A stretch of 64,000 bases of DNA from Bacteroidales bacterium (GCA_021371855.1 JAJFVL010000037.1:1-64000); one strand, 5' to 3'. Shown: positions 8,624 through 16,354, counted from the stretch's first letter. Numbers and translations are program-made. The notes: a model not told the origin generated them from the sequence alone.

Positions 8624-8904
8624 TGGCGCAGTTGGTAGTCCCGATCTATCGGGATTCGGGAGAGATAGAGGAGAAAGAGTTATTTGAAGGAGTAATAATA
8701 GGATTTTACAGCATCAGCAAGGGGTTCGGGATCCCGACAGGTCGGGACAGGCTCCGAGGCCGGAAGTTCTTAAAAATATTGAAATTAATTTACTGCGGGG
8801 TGTGGCGCAGTTGGTAGTCCCGATCTATCGGGATTCGGGATCCCGACAGGTCGGGACAAGCTCCGAAGCCGGAAGTTCTTAAAAATATTGAAATTAATTT
8901 GCTG
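8624..8904 (+). repeat. Two partial tRNA-Pro copies carrying REP-like palindromes
   Basis: The 22-base 5' end of the tRNA-Pro gene (8905-8926) recurs exactly at 8796-8817, and its last 15 bases recur at 8624-8638. After each partial copy, at the position of the anticodon arm, comes the palindrome TCCCGATCTATCGGGA, then a second palindrome TCCCGACAGGTCGGGA (8732-8747 and 8841-8856). Each copy then rejoins tRNA sequence GCCGGAAGTTC and ends in the same 25-base linker, TTAAAAATATTGAAATTAAT and onward (8770-8795 and 8879-8904, one difference). In the second copy the two palindromes flank TTCGGGA, the same seven bases as the true anticodon loop. The first copy carries about 80 additional bases between its palindromes. 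Neither partial copy can fold as a tRNA. Confidence 0.85.
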
Positions 8905-8977
8905 CGGGGTGTGGCGCAGTTGGTAGCGCGCTACGTTCGGGACGTAGAGGCCGGAAGTTCGAGTCTTCTCACCCCGA
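8905..8977 (+). tRNA. tRNA-Pro (anticodon CGG)
   Basis: A 73-base cloverleaf. The acceptor stem is CGGGGTG/CACCCCG, the D stem GCGC/GCGC and the anticodon stem CTACG/CGTAG around loop TTCGGGA, giving anticodon CGG at 8938-8940, which reads codon CCG. The T arm is GGAAG-TTCGAGT-CTTCT with one G-T pair. The discriminator is A, and no CCA is encoded, so the end must be added by a nucleotidyltransferase. A T-rich run and then a hairpin terminator follow. Confidence 0.95.
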
Positions 8978-9043
8978 CTTTTAGGTACTGAAAGTCAATA
9001 AGTTACAAATTATTTGTACTTTTTTGTACCTTTTAAGAATAAA

Positions 9044-9069
9044 CCCTGTCAGAAATGGCAGGGTTTTTT
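9044..9069 (+). terminator. Rho-independent terminator after tRNA-Pro
   Basis: CCCTGTC and GGCAGGG form a seven-pair stem with a six-base loop, followed by six T residues, 66 bases after the tRNA. Confidence 0.85.
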
Positions 9070-9352
9070 ATTATAACTCTAATGCATTCCTATTTCATAC
9101 ACTTCACTGATTCTACCACTTTAGCAGTAAATTGTCCATTTTTAACGATAATTGAGAATCTCTCTTGCTTCTCTGGGTATGTGTTTCAGATTTTCTCCTG
9201 ATTTATTAAGGGAATGGGTCATGTGGTTATATACATTTCACATATTAGATTTAACTATGATTTATTAAATTTTAAACACTAACAATAATAATGAAATATT
9301 ATCTCACGAAAATGATTTTTGATTAGAAAAACTTTTATCTTTAAATTTGTAT
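9070..9352. other. AT-rich spacer before the HEPN operon
   Basis: No open frame, RNA gene or clear repeat was found. The base composition drops to about 30 percent GC here and stays low to about 14.8 kb, marking entry into accessory DNA. Confidence 0.5.
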
Positions 9353-9360
9353 TACCTTTG
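9353..9360 (+). promoter_or_regulatory. -7 promoter element of the HEPN operon
   Basis: TACCTTTG followed by C is an exact TAnnTTTG match, 17 bases before the ATG. Transcription would start within about ten bases of the start codon, leaving a very short leader with a GAGGT ribosome binding site. Confidence 0.6.
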
Positions 9361-9376
9361 CAGGTCAATTTGAGGT

Positions 9377-9784
9377 ATGAGTAAATTAAAAGAGAAGTCA
9401 GAATTTAATTTTCAAGCTGCTCAATTGTTAATTAGTAAGAATTTATACGCTCCGAGTGTTCATTGTTCCTACTATGGTTGTTTTCAACTGCTGAAGTTTA
9501 CCATTAATAATTTTTTTGGTGTAGATTATGAGAAACTTTCGCAATTAATTGCAAGCAATACATTAAGCACGCATGCCTTTGTAATAAAATATGTTTCTGA
9601 CGAAATAAGAACAAATTTGGGAAGAGATTCTTATAGGGAGTTTAATAATAAAATTAAAGACCTGAAAAATTTTCGTGAAGAATCAGATTATGACAACGTA
9701 GAAATTTCATTGGATAAAGGAGAAAAGGCATTTTTATTTGCCAATGAAATTCGACTATTCCTTAGTAAAAATTTTCATGTATGA
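9377..9784 (+). CDS. HEPN-domain protein
   Basis: A 135-residue all-helical protein. The N-terminal pattern (FNFQAAQLLISKNLYAPSVH followed by CSYYGCFQLLKF) and the later NFREESDYDN resemble HEPN-domain proteins of the UPF0332/MNT-partner group, many of which are RNases in toxin-antitoxin or defence systems. The usual catalytic R-x4-6-H motif is not evident, so it may be an inactive HEPN or use other residues. The stop codon overlaps the next ATG by four bases (ATGA), a sign of translational coupling. It heads a three-gene operon with a protein of unknown family and a SecB-like chaperone. Assignment is by pattern and should be treated as moderate. Confidence 0.65.
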   Translation: MSKLKEKSEFNFQAAQLLISKNLYAPSVHCSYYGCFQLLKFTINNFFGVDYEKLSQLIASNTLSTHAFVIKYVSDEIRTNLGRDSYREFNNKIKDLKNFREESDYDNVEISLDKGEKAFLFANEIRLFLSKNFHV

Positions 9785-10155
9785 CCCCAAAAAATTTCAT
9801 AATAAGACGTTTAAACGAGCTTAGAAATATTTTTCCTGAGCTTTCATTTAAATATAAATTTAATCAACACACATCAACACATATTATTGATGTACGTCCT
9901 TTAGATTGTTTCTCATCTAATCAGGATTATATTAAATATGAAGCTGATTTCAGTTATGAATTCGATAATCTCTTCTCTCCTGAAACAATTCTATTTATTT
10001 CGGAAAATTCTTTGACTGAGATAAAGAATCCAGACTTCGTATTTAACACAAATCAATTTAGTTTGGATTTTCAAATTCCTCAACCAGCTATTTACATGAC
10101 TGGCTTGGTCGAAACCAACTTTGAGTTTAAGATTGAGTATGCATTAGCAGCATAA
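9781..10155 (+). CDS. Protein of unknown family between HEPN and SecB-like genes
   Basis: I do not recognise this 124-residue protein. It has no signal peptide and no membrane segment. The middle is acidic and aromatic (YIKYEADFSYEFDNLFSPET, then ILFISENSLTEIKNPDFVF), and secondary structure looks mainly beta with a helical start (FIIRRLNELRNIFPELSFKY). Its start codon overlaps the HEPN gene stop, and the SecB-like gene begins six bases after its end. In toxin-antitoxin-chaperone systems the antitoxin sits between the toxin and a SecB-like chaperone; the position fits that role, which remains inference. Confidence 0.6.
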   Translation: MTPKNFIIRRLNELRNIFPELSFKYKFNQHTSTHIIDVRPLDCFSSNQDYIKYEADFSYEFDNLFSPETILFISENSLTEIKNPDFVFNTNQFSLDFQIPQPAIYMTGLVETNFEFKIEYALAA

Positions 10156-10160
10156 GAATT

Positions 10161-10592
10161 ATGGAAGAGCTATCAAAAGCATCAAAATTTCAGTTTAAGA
10201 ATTATAAAATAATTAAGTCCCATTTTGAATTAAGTGGAGATAACCCGTCAAGTACCATTAATCTTAAGTTTGAGCCAAAGGGAACAATCAGCAAGGAAAA
10301 ATCTTGTTTTAAACTTCAACTTGGTGTTTTTATTGAAGACGAAAACAAGAATTTTTTAATCGAAATTATTATTGTTGCTGATTTCTATTTTGATTCAGAT
10401 ATAAGTTCTGAGCACTTAGACCAGTATTTTTATATAAATGCACCTGCCTTGTTATTCCCATATGTAAGAGCTTACATTTCCACTCTGACTACTTTATCTG
10501 GCATAAATGCGATTAATTTACCTACACTTAATTTAACCGCACTTGGTGGACAACTTAAGAAGAATACTATTGAATCAGACGAATGCAATTAA
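10161..10592 (+). CDS. SecB-like chaperone
   Basis: A 143-residue protein whose C-terminal half matches SecB: NAPALLFPYVRAYISTLTTL followed by PTLNLTAL corresponds to the FPYARE...S and PxNF/L regions that form the tetramer core and client groove. Canonical SecB is about 155 residues, so the length fits. Bacteroidota often lack a general SecB, and solitary SecB-like proteins in such operons are known partners of antitoxins, protecting them from degradation. It lies third in the HEPN operon with a five-base gap. The N-terminal half is more divergent. The role as an antitoxin chaperone is inferred from position. Confidence 0.7.
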   Translation: MEELSKASKFQFKNYKIIKSHFELSGDNPSSTINLKFEPKGTISKEKSCFKLQLGVFIEDENKNFLIEIIIVADFYFDSDISSEHLDQYFYINAPALLFPYVRAYISTLTTLSGINAINLPTLNLTALGGQLKKNTIESDECN

Positions 10593-10612
10593 GGAATTGA
10601 AGTCCTCTCTCT

Positions 10613-10801
10613 TTAGTTTTCTTCATCTGATAATTCATTAAGGTATATCAATGACTCTATTAAATCTTTGATAATATATAGATTATCAATATCACTCTTT
10701 GATAATCTATAATATTTAGTATCATTATCAGAAATATTTATTTTTATCTCCATCACTGACCTGAATATCTGATTAACTGCATCAGTTTCAAACTTTCTCA
10801 T
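10613..10801 (-). CDS. Small protein of unknown function after the PLD gene
   Basis: A 62-residue acidic helical protein (LSKSDIDNLYIIKDLIESLI). It overlaps the end of the PLD gene by 14 bases on the same strand, which suggests real translation by coupling. No family is recognised. It is the last gene of the minus-strand operon and ends 21 bases from the convergent SecB-like gene. Confidence 0.45.
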   Translation of the reverse strand: MRKFETDAVNQIFRSVMEIKINISDNDTKYYRLSKSDIDNLYIIKDLIESLIYLNELSDEEN

Positions 10802-11936
10802 ATTTTCTATGATGCTTCTCTTCCGATGCTTCCCATTTCCCAGTTAATTTCCAAAGCTCATATAAATAAATCCATTCAATCAACCATGGTATTGTGTACT
10901 CGGCAATATTAGTTGTGTCTTTCCATTTTATATCAGGTGGATAAAAAAGACAAAGACTTCCTTCTTTATATACATGGATTTCAGGACTTGTCTCAAGGTT
11001 TGGAGAGAGGATGTAAACTTGAGGAAATTCACCTGCCCTATATTCCACTCTGAAAGTATATGTTTCTGATAGTCTGGTATTAAAAATACCCTTGCAAATC
11101 AATGAATCATTGATTATTCTGCATTTTATAAAGTTATATTTGTTCTCGATATTCTTCTTTTGTAAAAAAGAAATAGCATAGGAATTTGGTCCTTTTTTGC
11201 CATTAAAAACTGACAAGAAACTCCCACCATAAAATTTATGAGGTTTGACATAACCAGAATTTTTAGAATTTGACACAACCTTCCCATTTTCATTTATTCC
11301 TATTGCGCCTGTTGAAAGTGATTTTGTTATAGTCCTCAGTTCTTCTTTTCTAACTTCAGATTTTACCATTTCCAGTTTGTAGTGGACTATCGAATCTTCA
11401 TCGTTTTTAAACCCATTTTGTATTTCTTCAGCCAATTGTTGATGCCGTTTTTCATCATAAGCAAACTTTCTTTTTATTTCTTGTACTATTTTTTCTGGCG
11501 AAATTAAGTCAGCAAAGAAATCTATACTACGACATATCCAGTCGTTAAAGTTATTATTCAGACTTTGAACTTCATCTTGTGAATACAATTTAAAATTTTC
11601 AAAATTGCTTCTTGCATTAGATGTAAAATTATATGAGCCACCATAAGCTTCTTCTTCATCTATTATGATGAATTTGCTATGCATAAATTCTCCTTGCAGG
11701 GCATTATTTGTGCCAAGTTTTTGAACTCTTGCCCCTAAGCCTATCAGCTTTCTAAAATGGCGATGTCTCAATACATTTACTTCATCTGATGAAAGAAGTA
11801 CTTCCACAGATACTTGTTTTGCTCTTTCGATAAGGTTCTCAAGAAGTAGTTCATCTGTAAACCAAGAAACGGCTACTTTAATTGATGAATTTGCTGAATT
11901 AAAGATTCTTTGAATCTCATTTTGATAGTTGTTCAT
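10788..11936 (-). CDS. PLD-type nuclease fused to an E2-like C-terminal domain
   Basis: A 382-residue protein. Residues 1-150 form a phospholipase D-like domain with one HKD motif (HSKFIIID, H86, K88, D93) followed by GGSYNFTSNA; such single-motif proteins act as dimeric nucleases. Residues about 150-215 are charged and helical. The C-terminal 140 residues hold IHVYKEGSLCLFYPPDIKW and then IAEYTIPWLIEWIYLYELW. The spacing of H321, G, C329, L and W338 recalls the HPN...G-x-I-C-L...W active site of ubiquitin-conjugating (E2) folds. That similarity is mine from the pattern and needs a profile search. The gene lies 84 bases after a membrane TPR protein and overlaps a small downstream gene, in a defence-rich accessory region. 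A DNA-cleaving defence role is the simplest guess. Confidence 0.7.
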   Translation of the reverse strand: MNNYQNEIQRIFNSANSSIKVAVSWFTDELLLENLIERAKQVSVEVLLSSDEVNVLRHRHFRKLIGLGARVQKLGTNNALQGEFMHSKFIIIDEEEAYGGSYNFTSNARSNFENFKLYSQDEVQSLNNNFNDWICRSIDFFADLISPEKIVQEIKRKFAYDEKRHQQLAEEIQNGFKNDEDSIVHYKLEMVKSEVRKEELRTITKSLSTGAIGINENGKVVSNSKNSGYVKPHKFYGGSFLSVFNGKKGPNSYAISFLQKKNIENKYNFIKCRIINDSLICKGIFNTRLSETYTFRVEYRAGEFPQVYILSPNLETSPEIHVYKEGSLCLFYPPDIKWKDTTNIAEYTIPWLIEWIYLYELWKLTGKWEASEEKHHRKYEKV

Positions 11937-12020
11937 GACTTTTATTTTTTAGTGGTTAATAACACTTCAAAAGTAAGCCAGAACAAACCGCACATTCGAT
12001 TTCTGCAACCTTGCAGAAAA

Positions 12021-14063
12021 TTATTTCTTCCCTTTTTCGGGAATCTTTATCTTTTTAAATTTAATGTTAGGATATTTCTGAAGATATTTATTTGCTTCAT
12101 CATGACCAAGTTCTTTTGCAATATACCAATCCTGACAAGCCGATTCTAACAAGTCTAATTCCATTTTTGCTATCCCACGTAAAAAATATGAATCATCACT
12201 CGAATCTTCAATATTATCGATATAGTAATTAAAATCGTCTATAGCTTCTGTATACTTTTTAAGCATTAAACGAGCCTCTCCTCTATTATGATAGGATGGG
12301 GAATCTTTCTTGTTCAAATCAATCGCATGGTTGTTATCCTGTTCTGCTTCTAAATAATTACCAATATTTGAATGACATATTGCTCTATAGAAGTATGCAT
12401 TATAATGAAATGGACTTAACAAGATAATTTCAGTAAAACCATTAATAGCATTAATGTATTCCTTTTGAGAAAACATTTTTTTACATTCATCATACAGTTT
12501 TCGTAATTTCTCTTCCAGAGATTCAATCTCTGCTTTTGATTTTGATTTTGTTAATGGTATTTTACTTGTTTTTGTTAATAGAATTTCATTTTCGATTTTA
12601 ATAAAATTTGAATCAAGCATTATTTTTTTTAGATTTCCTCGATGACCAGTTATGTAATAATATTTGGCGATATTGTCATCGCAACAGGAAACAAACGCTT
12701 CTTTAATCCTTGAACATTTTTCATTTATTGAGTTATTTGTAGGGTCGGTAAGGTTTTTTATACTATCAATCGCATTTTCCCATCCATCAAAATACATAAG
12801 GTTCTTATAGATTTCGAGCAACTCGTCACGGTAATCATAAATATATTTAAACACTATTCCTTCAGGATGTCTTAAAAAAAGAAAATATACAGCTTTCTGC
12901 AATGGAGTTATCTTTATTTCTTTTCTGTAGTCTGTTAAGATAATCTCATAATCATTAGTAATAAGAAGATGGCTTAATTTCGGATTTAAGTTAATCGTCT
13001 CAAATTTATTGAGGCTGTTTCTTTCTGTGTCTGATAATTCATTTGATATGACATTTAATATCAGGTGGTAGAACCCCGTTTGTCTTAGCGTTTCAATTTT
13101 TTGCTTTATATCTTCTGCAATTTTGTGAGCTTCATAATGAAATTTGAAATCGGCACTTTCATCAACCAAACCCATTCGCTCAAGGTCTCGTTCAGACATT
13201 TTCATGAAATGCATATCTGCCATTCGATCCTCAAGGTGATAGGCATAATACCATAATTGTTTCTCAAGTTCTTCTTCAGTCTGAGGATTTATCTCAAAAT
13301 ATCGGAACTCTATGTGTGTATAACCCTCTGAATCATCGTTTCTTGCCCGTAAAAACCCATTATATTTTTCACCATTGAAATTTAATGACCTTAATATCTC
13401 ATTTGAAAGACTTAATAATGGTATTTGATTTATTTCCAATAGATGGGTTTTTAATTCATCATAACAAATATTTGGAATATTGTAATCAGCAACGGTTTTA
13501 AAATCAGTTAAATTTGTAGTCCAAGACTCCAGAATTTTAGGTAAGAAAACTACTTCGTATTTCTTTTGATAGCTTTTACGATAATGATTTAATACATCGT
13601 TGACTTTTTCAATATTCTTTGAGAAATAACTATGCGTGATTGGATTAAACGAATTTTCAATATAGAATACTTGATTTGTTTCGATTTCAAACGGCAACCT
13701 TTCTATGCTAAATCTCTGAGATCGAGGTTTTTCAATGCCTTCAAACTTCTTTCTTTCAATAGTGTCATTTTTTTCCTCATGATATACTTTATCACTATTC
13801 TTTTTTGATTTAGTGGAGTTTTTTGAAAGCATTATGAATCGAATTAAAAAAATAAGCGGATACAGCGTAATGAATATGCATATTAACAATAGTATAGCTA
13901 TTGATACGAGAGTTCCGAAACCGAGTTTTTGAAAAAAATTGTAATCTGCAAAATCTTGTCGGCTGATAATATTTGAAAATCCATTTATTGGTGGAAAAAA
14001 CAGGAATACAATCCCTGTAAGAACGTATACTAACAAAGACCAAATGAATATATGATTAGTCAT
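12021..14063 (-). CDS. Membrane-anchored protein with winged-helix-like and TPR regions
   Basis: A 680-residue protein. Two membrane segments lie near residues 5-25 and 45-80, with the rest in the cytoplasm. Residues about 95-380 are a large soluble region without a family I can name. Near residue 385 is ITPLQKAVYFLFLRHPEGI, followed by NSINEKCSRIKEAFV and YYITGHRG; this block looks like a winged-helix domain found in other Bacteroidota proteins of unknown function. Residues about 540-670 contain three TPR-like units ending in ACQDWYIAKELGHDEA, a common TPR ending in this phylum. It opens the operon with the PLD/E2-like gene. A role as a sensor or scaffold is possible but not shown. Confidence 0.7.
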   Translation of the reverse strand: MTNHIFIWSLLVYVLTGIVFLFFPPINGFSNIISRQDFADYNFFQKLGFGTLVSIAILLLICIFITLYPLIFLIRFIMLSKNSTKSKKNSDKVYHEEKNDTIERKKFEGIEKPRSQRFSIERLPFEIETNQVFYIENSFNPITHSYFSKNIEKVNDVLNHYRKSYQKKYEVVFLPKILESWTTNLTDFKTVADYNIPNICYDELKTHLLEINQIPLLSLSNEILRSLNFNGEKYNGFLRARNDDSEGYTHIEFRYFEINPQTEEELEKQLWYYAYHLEDRMADMHFMKMSERDLERMGLVDESADFKFHYEAHKIAEDIKQKIETLRQTGFYHLILNVISNELSDTERNSLNKFETINLNPKLSHLLITNDYEIILTDYRKEIKITPLQKAVYFLFLRHPEGIVFKYIYDYRDELLEIYKNLMYFDGWENAIDSIKNLTDPTNNSINEKCSRIKEAFVSCCDDNIAKYYYITGHRGNLKKIMLDSNFIKIENEILLTKTSKIPLTKSKSKAEIESLEEKLRKLYDECKKMFSQKEYINAINGFTEIILLSPFHYNAYFYRAICHSNIGNYLEAEQDNNHAIDLNKKDSPSYHNRGEARLMLKKYTEAIDDFNYYIDNIEDSSDDSYFLRGIAKMELDLLESACQDWYIAKELGHDEANKYLQKYPNIKFKKIKIPEKGKK

Positions 14064-14073
14064 ATTTATAATT

Positions 14074-14544
14074 TTATAACTTGATATACGTCACTTCACA
14101 CGCCTTACACAATCTCTTTTCGTCATAGTATTCAGCAATATCAACAGACAATAATCGCATATTATTCCATACCAGGTAAGGTGCCTCTGAGTATAAAGTG
14201 TCGTTCACGCTCTGGTTTAGCTTGATAAAAACTTCGTGGCTGAGCTTTAACCGGGCTTGAGTGAATGCACCTTTGGTAACTTCCCGAATATTAAAATCCC
14301 TTCCCGTTATCTCTTTATAGAAGGAATCCAACTCCCTTTGCAGGGAACTTTTGACACCTCTTGAAATGAAAACCACTGTTGTTTTGAAATTTAATTTACG
14401 ATCTCGTGAGAATACCTCTGTAAAGCCGTCTTTTGAATGGCAGTTATATTCTTCATCTTCAATGGTTTTGGTTATGTGACAAATTGAGTTTTCACGATAT
14501 TTTGACTCTTTAACACCTTTACAATAGTGGCTATTATTATACCC
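14074..14544 (-). pseudogene. IS4-family transposase remnant
   Basis: The frame is open from 14544 to a stop at 14074. It encodes FTEVFSRDRKLNFKTTVVF followed by SSLQRELDSFYKEITG and VWNNMRLLSVD, which match the N-terminal third of IS4-type transposases. The match stops just after LLSVD, before any of the DDE catalytic residues, and the frame ends 21 codons later in unrelated sequence. No terminal inverted repeats were recognised. The break lies ten bases from the neighbouring TPR gene, so the accessory operon may have been inserted into, or have replaced, the rest of the element. Confidence 0.7.
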
Positions 14545-14820
14545 CTAAGATAATCAACATCACCAATAATAAGCTTTTCAAAGGACTTGTTTTAAGTAAT
14601 TTATTTACTATTTTTCCCTGACTAAACGACATTGTTTTATCAATGTTTACTCCGATAATTTAATGGTGGTAAATTTGATAGATTTTTTTGCCGTTATATA
14701 GTACAGCCTGAAAAGGTTAAAGTTAAATCAACCATAGTTTTAGTGAAAGTGGCATTAAATCTGCTTTCAGCAAAGTAGAATGCAGGAGAAATAAGTCATC
14801 GATAGTTAAATAATGAAATT

Positions 14821-15711
14821 GTGGAACATAATTATTCTCATAATCACAGTATTAATCTGGGAAATGCCTTTAAAATAGGTATCGCAATTAATATCATATT
14901 TATAGTTATTGAAGTATTTTACGGCTTCTTTTCAAACTCAATGGCTTTGGTTGCAGATGCAGGACATAACTTTAGTGATGTCCTGGCATTGATATTTTCA
15001 TGGATTGCAGTAATGCTTTCTCAACGTAAGCCTACATTGAGGTTCACCTATGGATTTCGCAGGTCGACCATCCTTATTGCATTGATTAATAGCATCATCC
15101 TATTAGTGACTGTTGCCTTTATTGTGATGGAAACAATCGACAGATTAAGTAAGCCAACGGTAATTAATACGAAAAGCGTAATTATTGTCGCTGCCATTGG
15201 TGTTGTAGTAAATGGGTTCACGGCCTGGCTTTTCCTCAAAGGCAAAAAACAGGATTTAAATATACGTAGTGCATTTGTTCACTTTATTGCTGATACATTG
15301 GTTTCATTGGGTGTAGTGGTTACAGGTGTTATTATGGCATTTACAAGCATTGTTTGGTTCGATTCGTTAGTATCGTTTGCCATCATAGTCGTTATTCTTT
15401 ACAGTTCTTACCATCTGTTAATTGATTCCGTCAGCCTTGCACTCGATGCTGTACCTAAAAATATTAATATTGAAGCCGTACGTGAATATCTTTCAAGTTT
15501 GCCCGAAGTTTCAAATATTCACGACTTGCACATTTGGGCATTAAGTACTACGGATGCTGCTCTTACTGTGCATCTTACGACACTAAAACTGACTGATACT
15601 GAATTCATTGCTAACATTCAGCACCAGTTAAGAGAGCAGTTTAACATTGGGCACACTACTATTCAAGTTGAATATGGTACTGCAAATGCTGATTGCGCCA
15701 ATTGTGATTAA
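14821..15711 (+). CDS. Cation diffusion facilitator (CzcD-type metal exporter)
   Basis: A 296-residue inner membrane transporter with six membrane segments, which exports divalent cations such as zinc, cobalt or cadmium in exchange for protons. The metal-site motifs are ADAGHNFSDVLAL in segment 2 and HFIADTLVSLG in segment 5. A short His-rich N-terminus (HNYSHNHS) and a C-terminal cytoplasmic domain (SNIHDLHIWAL) are also present, with a final CANCD that could bind metal. The start is GTG; a nearby ATG at 14813 is out of frame. It faces an ArsR-type regulator gene on the other strand, an arrangement common for metal resistance. Confidence 0.92.
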   Translation: MEHNYSHNHSINLGNAFKIGIAINIIFIVIEVFYGFFSNSMALVADAGHNFSDVLALIFSWIAVMLSQRKPTLRFTYGFRRSTILIALINSIILLVTVAFIVMETIDRLSKPTVINTKSVIIVAAIGVVVNGFTAWLFLKGKKQDLNIRSAFVHFIADTLVSLGVVVTGVIMAFTSIVWFDSLVSFAIIVVILYSSYHLLIDSVSLALDAVPKNINIEAVREYLSSLPEVSNIHDLHIWALSTTDAALTVHLTTLKLTDTEFIANIQHQLREQFNIGHTTIQVEYGTANADCANCD

Positions 15712-15799
15712 TCATTGACATCATCCCCATCATGGGATTATTACCCATCATTTTGCCCATCTGACTGACATCATATCTTTCTTTTTCTTTGATTGACAT
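15659..15799 (-). CDS. Small methionine-rich open frame after the ArsR gene
   Basis: A 46-residue frame that starts seven bases after a strong AGGAGG ribosome binding site and 12 bases after the ArsR stop codon. The peptide contains MGKMMGNNPMMGMMSM, with seven methionines in sixteen residues, a pattern seen in metal-binding tails. The last 53 bases run antisense through the end of the efflux gene, where the peptide loses this character. It could be a real small metal-related protein or the truncated start of a larger protein that once followed the regulator. Confidence 0.4.
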   Translation of the reverse strand: MSIKEKERYDVSQMGKMMGNNPMMGMMSMINHNWRNQHLQYHIQLE

Positions 15800-15811
15800 A
15801 GCATGGTCCTC

Positions 15812-16204
15812 CTATATTGTTTTATTGAAATTACTGCTTATCCAGTTGGAACATAATCCGGAACCTGTTTTGTCTTTTATATCAGAATCCTTAAAAATCT
15901 CTGAGAAAAGATCTATTGCATCAAGGATTTTTTTATCTCTTATGTAGTAAAATATAAATGGCCCGTTTCGTTTAGTCTCAAGAATCCCATTATTTTTTAA
16001 TACTCTTAAATGATGTGATACAAGAGGTTGCGAGAGTTTTGTTTCTTTCACAATTTCTCCGACTGACCTTTCTTTTTCGCCAATGAATTGTATCATACCT
16101 AACCGATTATAATCAGATAATGTCTGAAAGATCAGTTGAAGTTTTTTCAGATCACGCCGCTGGCGCGGATTTGCAATCCGTGCCTTTTCTTTGTTGCAAT
16201 CCAT
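15812..16204 (-). CDS. ArsR-family metal-responsive repressor
   Basis: A 130-residue winged-helix regulator. TLSDYNRLGMIQFIGEKERS and the helix-turn-helix VGEIVKETKLSQPLVSHHLR, then VLKNNGILETKRNGPFIFYY, are typical of ArsR/SmtB proteins, which leave DNA when they bind metal. A possible metal cysteine is in the C-terminal GSGLCSNW. It probably controls the divergent or nearby cation exporter and the small methionine-rich frame. The N-terminal residues KARIANPRQRRD are encoded by one arm of a dispersed repeat (16159-16183), so the native N-terminus has probably been replaced or extended by the repeat. Confidence 0.88.
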   Translation of the reverse strand: MDCNKEKARIANPRQRRDLKKLQLIFQTLSDYNRLGMIQFIGEKERSVGEIVKETKLSQPLVSHHLRVLKNNGILETKRNGPFIFYYIRDKKILDAIDLFSEIFKDSDIKDKTGSGLCSNWISSNFNKTI

Positions 16205-16267
16205 GTAATATCCATTTTAAAACATTTTATTTTTTTTTCTAAGCACGGATTACAAATCCGCGCCAGC
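16159..16267. repeat. 25-base inverted repeat spanning the start of the ArsR gene
   Basis: The arm at 16159-16183 (GCTGGCGCGGATTTGCAATC and on) is the reverse complement of 16243-16267 with one mismatch. The arms are 59 bases apart. Each arm is itself an imperfect palindrome around GCGGATTTGCAATCCGTGC. One arm is inside the ArsR reading frame. The pair looks like two inverted copies of a dispersed REP-type element. Confidence 0.85.
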
Positions 16268-16336
16268 AAAGCTCTCCATAAAAGTCGCGATCGGTTGTTA
16301 ATGAATTATTTTCATTCCTGTTTAGCTTCGCTGAGC

Positions 16337-16354
16337 TCCCCTGACAAGTCGGGG
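16337..16354. repeat. REP-like palindrome CCCC-TGACAAGTC-GGGG
   Basis: A GC-rich palindrome related in form to the TCCCGAC...GTCGGGA elements beside the tRNA gene, in otherwise decayed noncoding DNA. Confidence 0.45.

Noticed and set aside
8539..8817. A 92-codon open frame across the first partial tRNA copy
   Set aside because: It runs through tRNA-derived sequence and palindromes, has no family match and no codon pattern like its neighbours; the DNA is explained by the repeat.
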